A program made the translations under genes and the position numbers. A DNA stretch of 64,000 bases from Sinotaia quadrata (lineage: Eukaryota > Mollusca > Gastropoda > Architaenioglossa > Viviparidae), in the NCBI GenBank assembly GCA_028829895.1, contig JALGAQ010000009.1:2046001-2110000 (forward strand), in the 5' to 3' direction. The notes beneath the pieces are model-generated. The model was not told the DNA's origin. It worked only from the letters and a program-made list of their open reading frames with translations, and made no database searches. Position 1 is the stretch's first letter, and each line of letters begins with the position of its first letter. Shown in pieces: positions 22,101-35,500 of the stretch.

Positions 22101-25100
22101 AGAATCTACAGTCGGGAATTCCCAAAGAGGCGCCCGTAAAAGTGTTTATACATGCAGATCACAAAGGAAAGTATAGAGGAAGTGCGACCAGAAACTCTCT
22201 GTCTCTTGTGGATCCACCCTCTGACGTATTCTTTCGTCCACACGTACCGTTGAAGCTGATTTCGTCTACCGTCTGCTTTAAAGCAAGTCAACGGGATGAA
22301 GCAGCAGTGATTGAGTGGATCCCAGTGAGCAGCCGTCTGTGCACAGTAAGGCTGAGAGTTTCATCCAGAGCGAGTAAGAATCGACTTACGAATCGATTCC
22401 TATTCGTTATCTCCGCGTATGCAGCCATTGACTGTAAATCCGAATCAGTCAAAGATGACTTCTATAATCAGCTTCACTCTCTACTAGGCAGAGCTCTGAA
22501 GAGTGATATGATTGTACTACGTGGATGTGTAAATGCTGGTGTAAGTCGACTACCAATTCAGAAGCTCATCTCGGTGGGTATCATGGTCTTGATATCTGAA
22601 GGACAGATAAAAGTAAGCGCCTACTCCAACTATTTATTGAGCACCAACTGTACCTATCATGTGTCAGTTTCATGAACAAAAATTGCCAACATGCTTCATG
22701 GCGCCCCTTCTAGTCAGTCATGGATCCAGACACATCACATAACCATCATTTGTCGATGAAGAGGTAGAAAGCTGCCGCTTATACTGAACTACAAGCATCT
22801 ACTCAGATCATACACTTGTATATGCCAGATTCACTCTTCGGTTCTTTGACAACGGCCGTCAGCACCAGCCTCGTCGTTTTGACGTATCCTAGTTAGGTAC
22901 AAAAAGTGTCGTGGAAAATTTTCAAATCACTTTGGTACCTGGACCTGACAGATTAAGCACTCACATAAACGTCCATTGCGATCATATTAAACAAGCATTT
23001 AGTGATGCAGCCATCCAAGCTTGCGGGGTTAATGCTTGTCATTCTGACCCTTGGATCTCCAGTTACTTTCTTAAATTTCTGGAAATTCGTCGAGGGATTC
23101 TACCCTCTTCTGAATGTAATGAAAGGCGCAATTTAATCAGGTGCGAACTCTGAAAGAGTCTCCAACGAGATAGAGAGTCTTGGTGTTCCAAACACGCGGC
23201 AGAGATGGAGACCGCTTTGTTGACTGGTACCAGTCGGGAGCTCTTCTATCTGATCCGAAAAACTGATGGCAAACGATTAGGCGTGAGTGAAACCATTTGT
23301 GAGGATGATGCAGCAGTAATAACTGTGCATGACGGACGCCTGGACGGATGGACTGAACACTTTCAATCACAATTCAGCTGGCCTCGTGGGTCAGGTGACT
23401 TTCTCAGTGCGAATGCACGACAAAACTGGAATATCCCATCATCGTCACCTTTACAATTGGAAGTGATTCAAACATTGTCTTCGATGAAAAAACAACAAAG
23501 CACACTGCCCAGACAATCTCCTAGTGGCACTTTTCGCAGCCGGCAGTGAGACCTTTAGAGAGCCGACTGCTTTGCTTTCTGAAATTTGGATGCATGAAAC
23601 TTCTTTCCTCATGTTCAGAATCCATTGTGATTCTCATCTTCAAAAGGGGGTCACGGACCATTTGCAATTACCACCGTGGAATAACGGTGGCGTCAAAATT
23701 GCTTGTCTTCTTCATTCTAGATTGCTCTCAGTGCGCAACGTCCAAATTAGTGAGTAAGAGGTCGGATGCTGATCTGATCCGTGAGCTATTAGAACATCGC
23801 CATGTGTATTGGAGACCTACGATCGTCGTTTTTCTGGGCATTTGGAGCATTTCATTGAATCGATAGATCTGCCCTGTTGGATTGTTTGCTTGAGAATGTG
23901 GTACCCCACAACTACGTTGCCATCTTACAAGCACAGTATTCTCGAACTACCGAGCATATGGCACACTGTAGAAAACATTTTCAGTTTCGTCTGGGGTGAG
24001 CCAGAGTCGCCCAATCTCATCATTCCTCTTCAACTTCGTCATTGGCGACGTTTCTCAATTCAGCTCTTGCAAATGACGCACATGCTGGCATTGATTTGCT
24101 ACCGGGTAATAAAATAACCGACTTAGATTATGCCGATGATATTGATTTCTTGCGCATCCATCATGCTCTGGATCTCTTAGCCATCGAAGCACAGAGAATT
24201 GGTATTCACTCCTCATCCCAAAAATGCAAAGTGCTATTGCCAGATTGTCAGGGAACTGCTTAGAATTTGTCGACAGTTTTGCTCACTTTGGTAGTGTGAT
24301 CAGTGCCGGAGGAGGGATCGAAAAGGAGATCGCGAGTCGCATAAGTAAGGCCGAATTAGCGCTTGCTATTCTTGATCACCTTCGGCGTAGACGTGATATC
24401 AGCCTATCTCTTAAAGGGCATGTACATGGCGCTACTGTACGGCCCGTAATTGCGTACGGTTGCGAAGCATGACCTCTTCAAGTTGAGGATGTGCATCGTA
24501 TCTGTTTTTGATCATCATTGTTTGCGCGGTATTTCGCACGTACGGTGGGACGATCGCGTAAGTAATACCACCGCCCAACCTGTAGTTCGCCACTCCAAGC
24601 CTTTGAGTTGAGTTGCCGGGTTCTTACTCTTCAGTCAAACATGATCATTCATAATTCTCCGTTTGTGTATTTGGTATTGAGTGTTTGTTGAGTTTCTTAC
24701 AAGGGGTCTTTGACCATGGGCCCTCCCTTCCCTTTTAATCAAATATATTTTGTAAAAAAAATTTGATTTCCAGATAGCGTGTCTTTGGGGTCAAGAAGGC
24801 GCATTTCCGGAAGGATATGATCTCACTGCACCAGCTTAGATGGCTCGGTCACGTCTTACGCATGCCGAACTACAGATTACCCAGACGTGTACTGTTTGCC
24901 CAACCAGACTCTACTTGAAGGAAAACACGTGGCGGTCAACACCTAACATTGCTTCGCGAAATGAAAAAATTGAAAGCTGTTCTAGCTTGTGTTCGTTCAT
25001 CTCAGTTTCCAGGCTGTGGTCTTTGAGGTACTAGATGCGCTCGACTGGAAACTAGCAGGGATAACTCGAAACTGAAGTCACTAGCCTTCGGATCCATTCG

Positions 25101-26456
25101 TATATATATACAGTGTGACCCCGTGATTCGCGGGGGTTACGTTCCTTACTCCTCCGCGGATAGCGAAAAACCGCGAATATTGGATGTTTAAAGCGTATAT
25201 TTATGATATTAAATACGTTACCAAATGTCTCCCAAACACCAGAAAGATGCTTCTACTTATTAATGAAGTAATAATTTAACCGTATTGCATGCGGTTATTT
25301 ATTTCTCCGTAATTGTAATGTAAAAATTACTTCGATACTATATTTTAATAAAAAAGAAACGTAGGAGACAATATCTTTTATTACCGAAACACTGGAGGAG
25401 AAAGTTCCATTTCTTCTATAGACTCAAGAAGTTGTATCATTTTTCTTCGGGTATGACGTTTGTGGTACCTTCTTCAGGAACACGGTTATTGACAGCTGTT
25501 TCCGTTGTTTTTTCATAGTGGTGAAAAGAGTTTTTTAGGTCGACATGGCAGAGTCAATTGCATTTGAGAATTGCAACGAACGAACCATATGAGGGTTCCA
25601 TCACTTGGCAGTCTCTTTTAAATCTTTTGGTTTTGACATTAGTTCTGCCAACCGTGCCAGAGTAAGACCCTCACAACATTCATCATCTTAGCGCTTCCAC
25701 AGAAATTCTTATCCACATTAGCTCTGATTGCTTGTTCATTTTTCTTGATGTAACGCACGGTGCTTTCATTCACAGCATAATGGCGTCCTACAGCAGCATA
25801 ACCGTTTCCCTCCTTTATCATATCAAGCAGTTGTACTTTTTCATGTAGTGTCATTATCTTTCTTGAGCGTTTAGGTTCCTTACTAGAAGCCAGATGTGCA
25901 GGGCGCTTGAATGACATTTTAGGTGTAAGTAATACGGTAAAACCAAACATTTAAATTGATAGTACACACAACCAGTTGCGCAGAAAGCTGAAGCGGCCAG
26001 CCAATAACAGCTTGGCCTGCTTTATAGTACACTACTCACAAATTCTCATTGAGATAATTATGTCTTTGGCATTTTTGACCAACTTGCTAAATGGAGCTAC
26101 AGACCATGGTTTCGATCTTGTTAGATCTCATCAGTGTAGCATACCAATATCTGGTCACAGATTTGAACCTGTGACCTCTTGAATGCGAGCCAGGTGCTTA
26201 GCCCACTGGGGTACTCGGCCCCGGTTCGCTGGTCATCAATTAGCCACTCAAACATAATTATCTGTCTGATTACTTGTGAGTAGCATTCAGATGCCCGGCT
26301 TGGCCTGTTGTTCGGTGAAGACGACAGTTGAACGCTACTCACAAATAAGACGACAATCGACAAAAATTGCTTAAGATCGTATATACAACAGACATCGTGC
26401 AGAACCCGCGAATATGCGGGGCCGCGAATGGCGAACCGCGATTAGGCGAGGTCGCA

Positions 26457-26503
<47 letters not shown>

Positions 26504-29500
26504 GAAGGTATGAATATTAACACATCATATTGATGCTACTCATCTCTACCGGTAGTAAGATTTTTCACCTTTTATTTCCGAAAAGATTCCTAAGAAGTAC
26601 TTAGACACACATGCATTTCACTGTTATTGAAGCTCGTCGAGGCGAATTGGTGCTGTGGATAACGCAATGGACACTGAGGAAAGCGATTCGAATTCCACTC
26701 CATTTCCTACTTCGGTTTGGGAAACCGGCTAGTATCACGTCCACACACAAATCAGTTGTTCGGTGCTAGGCCTGTCATCAGGTTGGCGAACACATTTTTT
26801 TACGCTCGTCAGCATGTCATACCATTTCGATCGTAGATCAAACCTCGCTTGTCGTTCGTGTTCGTTGGCGCCCTTACCACTTGCACTGTAACGGCCTGCT
26901 GAACGGTGCGAATTTTTCCTCTTGGAGTGTCTTACCGGCGGTTAAACGTAACTGGCAATAAGGGCAAAACGCATTCGTCTGGATGCCTCCTTTGAACGTT
27001 TTTTAAAATACCTAGCGGAGAATCTTACTACCGTTAGACGCGAGTAGCGTTTTATGTACGTTTACATGGCCAAAAGGACAATAATAAGCATACTTGAAAC
27101 CTGTTCCAATATTTTAGCGGACGATAACGATATCACAGTTTAAATTTCACCGTAGTCTAACGAAAAATTCAGTCATGTGTCTGTTGGTCCTTTGGGTTTC
27201 AGGACGTTTGTGTGAAAGAAAAAGGTTGAATATACAGGTTAACGAATAATATTGAGATAAGCCTTAGCATTGCGCGGCCTTCAATTCGGCCACGCGTCAA
27301 TACACCAAATTAGTTGCATGTAGTCCTCTTATTTGTAATCTTTTTGTACTGAGATGCAACGTTATTGTGCGTAAGCACTGTAACTGCAGAGCGACAGCCA
27401 GGTTAGTGCATTCACACCTTCTTCGCCTAGTCTTTGTAAAATTTTTCATTTTATTTTTTTATCTGTTTCTTTATTCTATCTTATTACTATGTAAGCTCCA
27501 GGACGAATTTTGCTAATATTGACGCCTGGTACTTATGTTATATATTAAATTGTTCGTCTCGCGTAATTACATAATGTAGTAGCATTTAATTTGTCATAGC
27601 TTTTATGATTTTTAAATTAGGTGGCTTAATATAAGTGGATTTTGACATATTCTGGGGTGCCGCCCCCGGACAGGTAAACTCTAGGATGACTTTTGCTATA
27701 GGAGATGCCATAAACCTGCCTGAAATAACCATACTTGATGATCCGGCTACACTGGCAGAACTAGAAAGTGCTCTACAGAGCTCAAAAAATGGGAAAGCCG
27801 CTGGTAGTGATGGCATCACAGCTGAGATTCTGAAAGCTGGGATTCGGACATCTCTACTCTCGAAATTGCACCAACTCTTGATCCAGTGTTGGGAAAAAGG
27901 AACTGTCCCTCAAGAGATGCGGGACTCAAAGATAATCACATTGTACAAGAACAAAGGAGATCGCAGTGATTGTTCAAACTACCGTGGTATATCTCTTCTC
28001 AATGTCGTCGGAAAAGTCTCCGTTCGTATTGTACTCAAAAGACTCTAAATTCTTGCTGAACGAATCTATCCAGAAACTCAATGTGGATTCCGAGCTGGAA
28101 GATCAACCGTCAATATGATATTTTCCCTGAGGCAACTGCAAGAAAAATCTCGTGAGCAGAACAGACCACTTTATGTAGCCTTTGTTGACCTTACAAAGGC
28201 ATTTGACATGGTCAGTCGAACTGGATTATACAGGCTCCTGAAGAAAATCGGCTGCCCTCCAAAACTGCTGCAAATGTTTATCGCCTTCCATGAAGATATG
28301 CAAGGCACGGTGCAATACGATGGCTCAACCTCAAACGCATTCCCTATTAAGAATGGAGTAAAGCAAGGTTGTGTGCTTGCACCAACACTTTTTGGAGTAT
28401 TCTTCTCTCTGCTGCTCAGAAATGCCTACAAGAATTCAAACGATGGGATTTTCCTTCACACCAGGAGTGATGGTGGATTATTCAACCCGGCAAGACTTCG
28501 TGCGAAAACCAAAAGCAGGAAAGTGTTCATGAGGAAGTTACTCTTTGCGGACGATGCGGCTTTGACGGCTGATTCTGAAGAAGGACTGCAGCGACTAATA
28601 AGTTGCTTTGCCAATGCTTGTAAGGAATTTGGCCTGACCATTAGCTTAAACAAAACCAAGGTCATGGGCCAAGGGGTTAGAAGTGTGCCGGAAATTCAGA
28701 TTGATGGACACACTAGAAGTAGTAAATGAGTTCTCCTATCTGTGATCCACTATCTCTAGTAACCTCTCCCTTGATTCCGAAATAAGCAAGCGTATTGGCA
28801 AAGCAGCAACAATGATGTCGCGGCTCAATACACGCGTCTGGAGAAACCCGATGCTGACTACAAACACGAAGATGCAAGTCTACAGGTCTTGTGTGCTGAG
28901 CACCCTCCTCTACGGCAGTGAAACGTGGTCGCTGTATTCACACCAGCAACGCAGACTCAACGTCTTCCATCTACGTAATCTCCGAAGACTATTACGCATA
29001 AATTGGCAAGATCACATTTCAAACAATGCCGTCTTGCAACGGGCCGGACTCCAAAGTATGTTCGCTCTCCTGACTCACAGACGTCTGCGCTGGCTCGGCC
29101 ACGTGAAGCGAATGGACGAAAATCGCATACAAAAGGCTGTGCTGTTTGGTGAGCTAGCAAATGGTTCGAGGTCAGTTGGAAGACCAAAGCTACGCTATAC
29201 TGACATCTGCAAACGAGATATGAAAATGGGAGGAATGGACCTGGCAAATTGGGAAGAACATGCAGCGGACCGAAAGAACTGGAGGAACCTCATCAAGACA
29301 GCAGCTGCAAATGTCGATCAAGACCACGTGAAGCCTCGGATCAAGAGAACAACCGGACAAAGCTCGTATCTACGAAATCAAGCACCTGTTGTCTGTAGTA
29401 ACTGTGGAAAAATCTGCTTGTCAAGCATAGGCCTCTACAGCCACAGACGACGGTGCAGTAATTAAAATAAAAGCAATCATGAAAAACATGGTGTGAATAT

Positions 29501-32500
29501 GTGTGCAAATGCAAAAAGCAAGAAACTGGAAGTACAGACTAAGGTGAAAAATAATTTAAAAATATCTGGGGTGACAAAGACCATAGTCATTCGAGACTGA
29601 CGGTAGCCAAACAGTCCTCTTATTTATAAGAGAGGAATTCAAAAGTTTCAGCTGGATTAAACGATGGACATTTGTCATAGGAAGATAACGCGCGTATTTT
29701 GAGTCAAGGACAAGATGAAAATGATGGCAAACATTTTTTTGTAATATCGGAATGCATGCCATTGGCTAAAAAATCATCCCATTTGGGACAAATAAAGCAC
29801 TGTTCTTCTTCTTCTTGAATGAGACCGTTTTGACTAGCTGGGCTCTTAACTCCGAATCTTAAGGTCTATGCCATTCTTCGCTAGTGAGTGCTACTCAGGT
29901 CTCGTGTTCAAACATAAAACCCATATTTATTGTCCCTAATTGGCGATCGATGTTTCGTTCATTTCAGAATGTTACCTCTATAACGGCCCATGATAGCGTG
30001 TTGGCAGCTCTCGCATTCAACGCAAACGCGTCGCTTTTGGCCACAGCATCGGAGAAGGGAACGGTCATCCGAGTTTTCTCGATTCCACAAGGTGATAAAG
30101 TTGTCGAGTTTCGTCGCGGCTTATCGAGGTAAATTTTTGTTGATTGCTTCTACTTCACCAAGGTATGTATATTTCACAAACTTGGTGGAAAAAACAATGT
30201 GCCTGATAATAATAACAACGGTAACCAGTTATATGACGCGTGGTTAAATTGGTGTGAGGGATAACGGAACCTCAACGTAGTGCAACTAACCAAACAACTA
30301 CCAGAATTCAACAACAGAATTCTCAGAATCCCAGCCCGGAAACCGAGATGACTCTACTCTACGAAGCCCACAGTAGCCGACATATTCTTCATCCCTCAAA
30401 CAACTCTCTCGAACAACTCAAAGTTGTTCCTGGGTTGAATACCACCCGGTTGCTCAAATTGAAATAAGTTTCCGAGTGGGATTCTAATCCGGGTCGCAGT
30501 AGTCAGCATCAAGTGCGTTATCCACCGCACCACCTCGGTACAATGAAATAAGCTGTTTCATTCACGACTGCACTGCTCGCTACCAGATCCGAATTAGACT
30601 GGGAGCAAATGCAGTCCCATCTTGTTGGCTTTTCGTTAAGTACAACATTTTTTATCTTCGGTTTGTGTGAACTTCGAAATTACAAACAATTACATCCTAG
30701 CTCTTACTTGGAAAATTATAAACAAGAAAGGTCATCAGGCGAAACAATGTTTTTTCATCAGTATAAATATTTTTCCTTATTTGCTGTTCTTTCTAATGAC
30801 CCAGTACCTTACGGCATTAGTAAGTGACTTTTTTTACACTCACCGAATTATAACTGGCAACAGAAGCCTATCACCAAATTTAACCTTAAATAAAATGTAG
30901 CTAAATTATTCATGCAACTTCTATCTACTAAAATTGTGCCGAATCTTGGAAATATTGATTACAGTCCACCACTGCTGATGGATGAGGGAAGTAGTGAGTA
31001 CAGGTTTAATACGAATTTGGTCTTAGTCACCACAATTTCAAATAGTGACTTTTATTTAATCAGAGTCAATTCGAAATTCATTTCTCATGATATGTAAACG
31101 AACACTTCATAACTGGATCCTAAATACTGGAAGTCATCGTAGCAATCGTACCACACACGAGGTCATAACTAGTCAGTTTAACGAGGATACTACCTCTCGC
31201 ATGACAACGTGGGCTGTGATGCGCTTTTCGCATTCAGGTTTATTCAATCGCTGATCCGTGCAAAGTCATGTAATCCAGGTAAGTTTCGTTCTATCTTTTC
31301 GGATTCTAGATGATCCATTAATGGAATGAGGATTTCTCATTCACCAACGTGTTTCCGGTGGCCGACATTCTCCACAACCCTATTCATTCATTTTTTATCA
31401 AACTCTCATTTCACCTGAAAACCTGATTTTTATGGTTTGTTTCTGTAGAAAATAATTTTCCAGGATTAATATTATACAATTGCTCCGAACTTTTTACGTA
31501 ATCCGCTTTGGAATTCCCAGCTATCGATTTCACAAAAGTTCCGTTTAATCCTTGTTACATTAGCGATCACGGGATTGACCAGTAATACTACCCCCATTAT
31601 GTTATGTGTATGACTTCGTGGCCAGATTTCGATCCATTCTAGTATGGATATGCCTTGGAGTCATTTGAATGTGATGCGCATATGTGTCGTGCACTCATTA
31701 GCTTGCTGTTAATGCACTACGCGCATGTTATGCTGAGGCATTAGTATTTACTTACCCGTGACAAAACTGTGGGTTGTAATGAAAGTCATGATCTTAGCAT
31801 TCAAGCCACTGTTCTTTTGCATTCCGTTTTAACCCTTTATATCATGTTATTCTCAAACATTAAATGTTTGTACTGCGGGGCCTTCAATTTGTTTGCTTAT
31901 TAAATATCCTTCTGATTCCAGCTGATGATAAAAGGTGTGGACCTCGTTTAACTGGAGAAAATGACACTAACTGTTTTTAGTCAAGAACAAAGCCGGGCAT
32001 TTGATTACTACTCACAAATGAACAGATAGATAATTGTGTTTGAGTGACTAATTAATGACCCATGCGCTGGGGCCGAGTATCCCAGTGGGCTAAGCACTTG
32101 GCTCGCATTCCAGAGGTTGCAGGTTCAAAGCTGTGACCAGACATTGGTAAGCTACACTGATGAGATCTATTAAGATCGAAACCATGGTCTGTTACTCAAT
32201 TTAGCAAGTGGGTCAACAATGCCAAAAAGACATAATTATCTTACTGAGAAGTTCTGAGTAGTGTGCATAACAAACAACAATCCCGCAAACCCTTATGATA
32301 AAGAACATTATAAATTTCCGTTTTTTGGCGTCTTTATAGAATATAGATGTTTGGTATCACGCGTTTTTAACCTATCACCGTATATGGAGGCCTAAATTAA
32401 CCAATTTTTCTGCAACTTACACAATTGGATGTATGGCTTCTTCATGTCATGTTTATTGGGGTTTCAATATCCTATTTCTTCTAAACCTTTTCTTTGTTCC

Positions 32501-35500
32501 AGATGCGTATCTATATGTTCCCTGTCGTTCAGTATGAACAATCAATATTTGGTCGCGGCTAGTCATACAGAAACGGTTCATGTATTCAAGTTAGAGAGTC
32601 GATCGTAAGTTTTCTTTCTACTCGGTTGATTTTGCTGTGTAAAATTCGCCATATCGCTCATATTCAAGACGTGACTTAAGCATTACTATAGTTATAGGCC
32701 ATTCTTCTGACTTCTGGTTATTCAGTTGCTGAACAACAATGTATAAGGTTCTATAATGCATTAAAAGTTATACCTAAAAGACAATACTTCAACTTCAGAA
32801 CTACTCGGGGTCATGGCCGCAAGCACCCAAAGGTACTTGAGCTCCGGTAAATTTGAAAGTCTGGAATCTATCAGATTGAGAATATTTCGGACTGATATTT
32901 TATAGCGCATTCCGGTTGTCATTGGCTCCTTAGGGGGCAAGAAATATCAATTCCTTCTTGGACCATGGGTCGGTAATCTGTTGTCATTAGTCAGGTGGCA
33001 CACGTACACTCAGAGAGGTGGAAATTGTTAATACTGGTACTTCAAGTCTGCAGGTAGTTTGAAAGTTCATCTGAGTAGTAAATGAACTCGTGCAGTTAGC
33101 AGTGCAAATGGAAAAGCATGTGTTATGTTGTAACTGTGATTTTCTGTCTCCTGAAATCAGTAGCTGGTTATGTTTTAGCCTCTGTAATATCCGTTATGTA
33201 AAACCATCAACTGTTCAAGGAGATCACTATACACGATTCACATTTGGCAGCAAATGAGCTAGCAAATGATGGCGCTTCGCATTCGTGCACTTTGCTTCAT
33301 GGTCGGATAAAGAGCGTTGATAAAGTCTGACGTAATACAGTCCAGATAAATGATATGGGATCACACAAGCCAATAACACATGACTGACTTGAAGGTCAGG
33401 GTAATGTACACAAAATGGAACTTTATACATTGTATACACATGGGAGCAATGTTCTCTTCTTAGTATTCAGTTCATGCTATGTAGAGCCTTTTATAGTTGT
33501 TCACACCTTATTCATACCAACTGATCTGATATTGATGTTCAATTTAGCAACGCATTGATCCACATTTACACTTAGGTTTATAGCAAACAATCGCTCTTCG
33601 TTTTCAAAATATTGATGTAATCAAGATGGGGATTCTGATTGGGTAGGCAGTTCACTACCTCCAGTCGACTTCGGATTGGACAAGTGACGATGCGGGTTCG
33701 AATTACGCCCCGGCACTTACTTGGGCTTCAGCAACTGGGTAATATCACAGCCACTTTCTTCGACCACGCATGCCTTTTAGGCTGTCGACCTGTAACGTTT
33801 GTACATTACTGCGCGCTGGTCAACAGGTAGGTCTGACCTGTACACTGGAAACTCTTGCCGTCGATATATGCACCCTTCAAAAAGCGCTCATTCAGGACTG
33901 ATCACCAAATTAGCGTCGGCTACAACTCCTAACGTGAGATTTCACCTACGCCTCTCCGGAGATACGGTATTAGTGTAGCATTAAGCGCAAGAGCTGAAGC
34001 GACTATGTTGGACTGGTTTCCGGTCAGCACTCGTTTGTGCACAGTGAGACTTAAAGGCTCATGCGGAATTCACCGAGCAAACGGCAACACCCGCTCCTTA
34101 TGCGTCGTAGCCGCGTACACTCCAACTGCATGCAACCCAGGTGCAATCAAAGACACTTTCTATGAACACTGACGTTCTTCAGAAAGCCCATAAGTCGGAT
34201 ATTGTCATCCTTGCAGGAGACCTGAATGCTCAAGTCGGCCACCGATCACCGAGTGGAGCGAACCTCGGAGGCTTATTCAGCCTCAGCAGCTGTCGTTCAG
34301 ACAGTGAGGAGAGCCTGCTACAATTGTGTGCAGACAATATGCTTTACCTCATCAGCACGAACTTCAGACATTCGAAGAGTCACTCAGCTACCTAGCGCTC
34401 CAAATGTGTAGCTCTACTTTTTTTCGGAACCCGCCACTAAGAGTGATTTTAAGGGTTGTACATCTCAGTACTGTGGTCTGCCAAGTTTGACGGAAGCCAA
34501 CTATAACAATATCCGCTTTATCACTTAAATATTCATGAAAGTATATGCTTGCTGTTAGGATTCAGCGTAATGCTGTAGTATTTCCTCCTTGAAATCACAA
34601 AAGGGAACCTAAGATTATTAGCTTCCTTCCCATCTCCGCAACGAATCCGGTCATTGAGATCTACTGATCGTTTGACCGATTACTGCCATTCAGATTAATA
34701 CGAATTCGTTTTTACACCATTCATGAGAACCTAGGTGCTGCAGTGAATTTTATATTTTCCACGGATTAAAATAATGTACTACATTGGATTCGTCTGATTT
34801 GTAACGCTATCTGTCTTTTACAACGTTTATTACTTTTCAAAACAAGCAGGACCTTGTTTTTTCCACTTCGTTTGGATTTAGATACTCTCATATTTGGTCT
34901 CTTCATATTTATATAGCCCTAACCAGAACGTGGACACTTCACATCCACCACAAAGCTCACGTCAGCGCACCGTATCCTCAGGTTCCACTTCGAGCCAAGC
35001 TGGAGGTATCGGTAGCGGACTGGACAATCCCGATACCGTTCCTGTTGAGGAGGTACAGGTAGTACAACCGGCATCCCGCACTTCACCACAGGATAGTTCA
35101 AGTAGTTGGGGAAGCGGCCTCATGGGATGGGTGGGCAGCACATTAAAGGCCTATTCTTCCTATCTACCCCATCAGGTCTCTGAAATATTTGCCCAGGATC
35201 GTGCTTTTGCTTATGCACACTTACCATCGAGTGGGTCTAGCGGCTTTTGGAGCTCGGGTAGCGGAAGTCCTGTGGGTGGTGGCGCTGGAGATTTTGCTGA
35301 TGCGACCACATCAGTATCTGTTGGGTTACCAAAAGTTGCTGCTATCGTCTAGTGAGTGTTTAATTTTGATGCAGTATAACGTGGTGGATATTTCAGACGA
35401 CCAATCAGCAAACATCTTGAAACATGGTTACTTGATTAACTAATTACATGAACATGTGATAAACATTTGTCTTATACCTTTTTCCTAAAACTATCCACAT

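Larger units (their letters stand above)
25111..26459 (-). mobile_element. Tigger/pogo-like DNA transposon, internally deleted
   Basis: The element is bounded by inverted ends, CAGTGTGACCCCGTGATTCG at the left and its inverted relative CAGTGCGACCTCGCCTAATC (minus strand) at the right. A TA target duplication flanks it (25109-25110, 26460-26461). GC-rich CCGCGAAT-type subterminal words occur at both ends, as in Tigger elements. The minus strand encodes only the N-terminal DNA-binding part of the transposase (25639-25950); the DDE catalytic domain is absent, so the copy cannot move itself. A SINE (26030-26310) sits inside it. It lies in WIPI2 intron 3. Confidence 0.85.

Noticed and set aside
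22142..22675. 177-codon open frame as a host gene
   Set aside because: Contains the endonuclease block of LINE C ([20 protein letters not shown]), so it is transposon-derived.
26160..26225. Functional tRNA gene
   Set aside because: Box A and box B words are present, but there is no convincing cloverleaf with acceptor pairing, and the sequence continues into a repeated body; it is a SINE. The same applies to 32065-32130 and 41040-41150.
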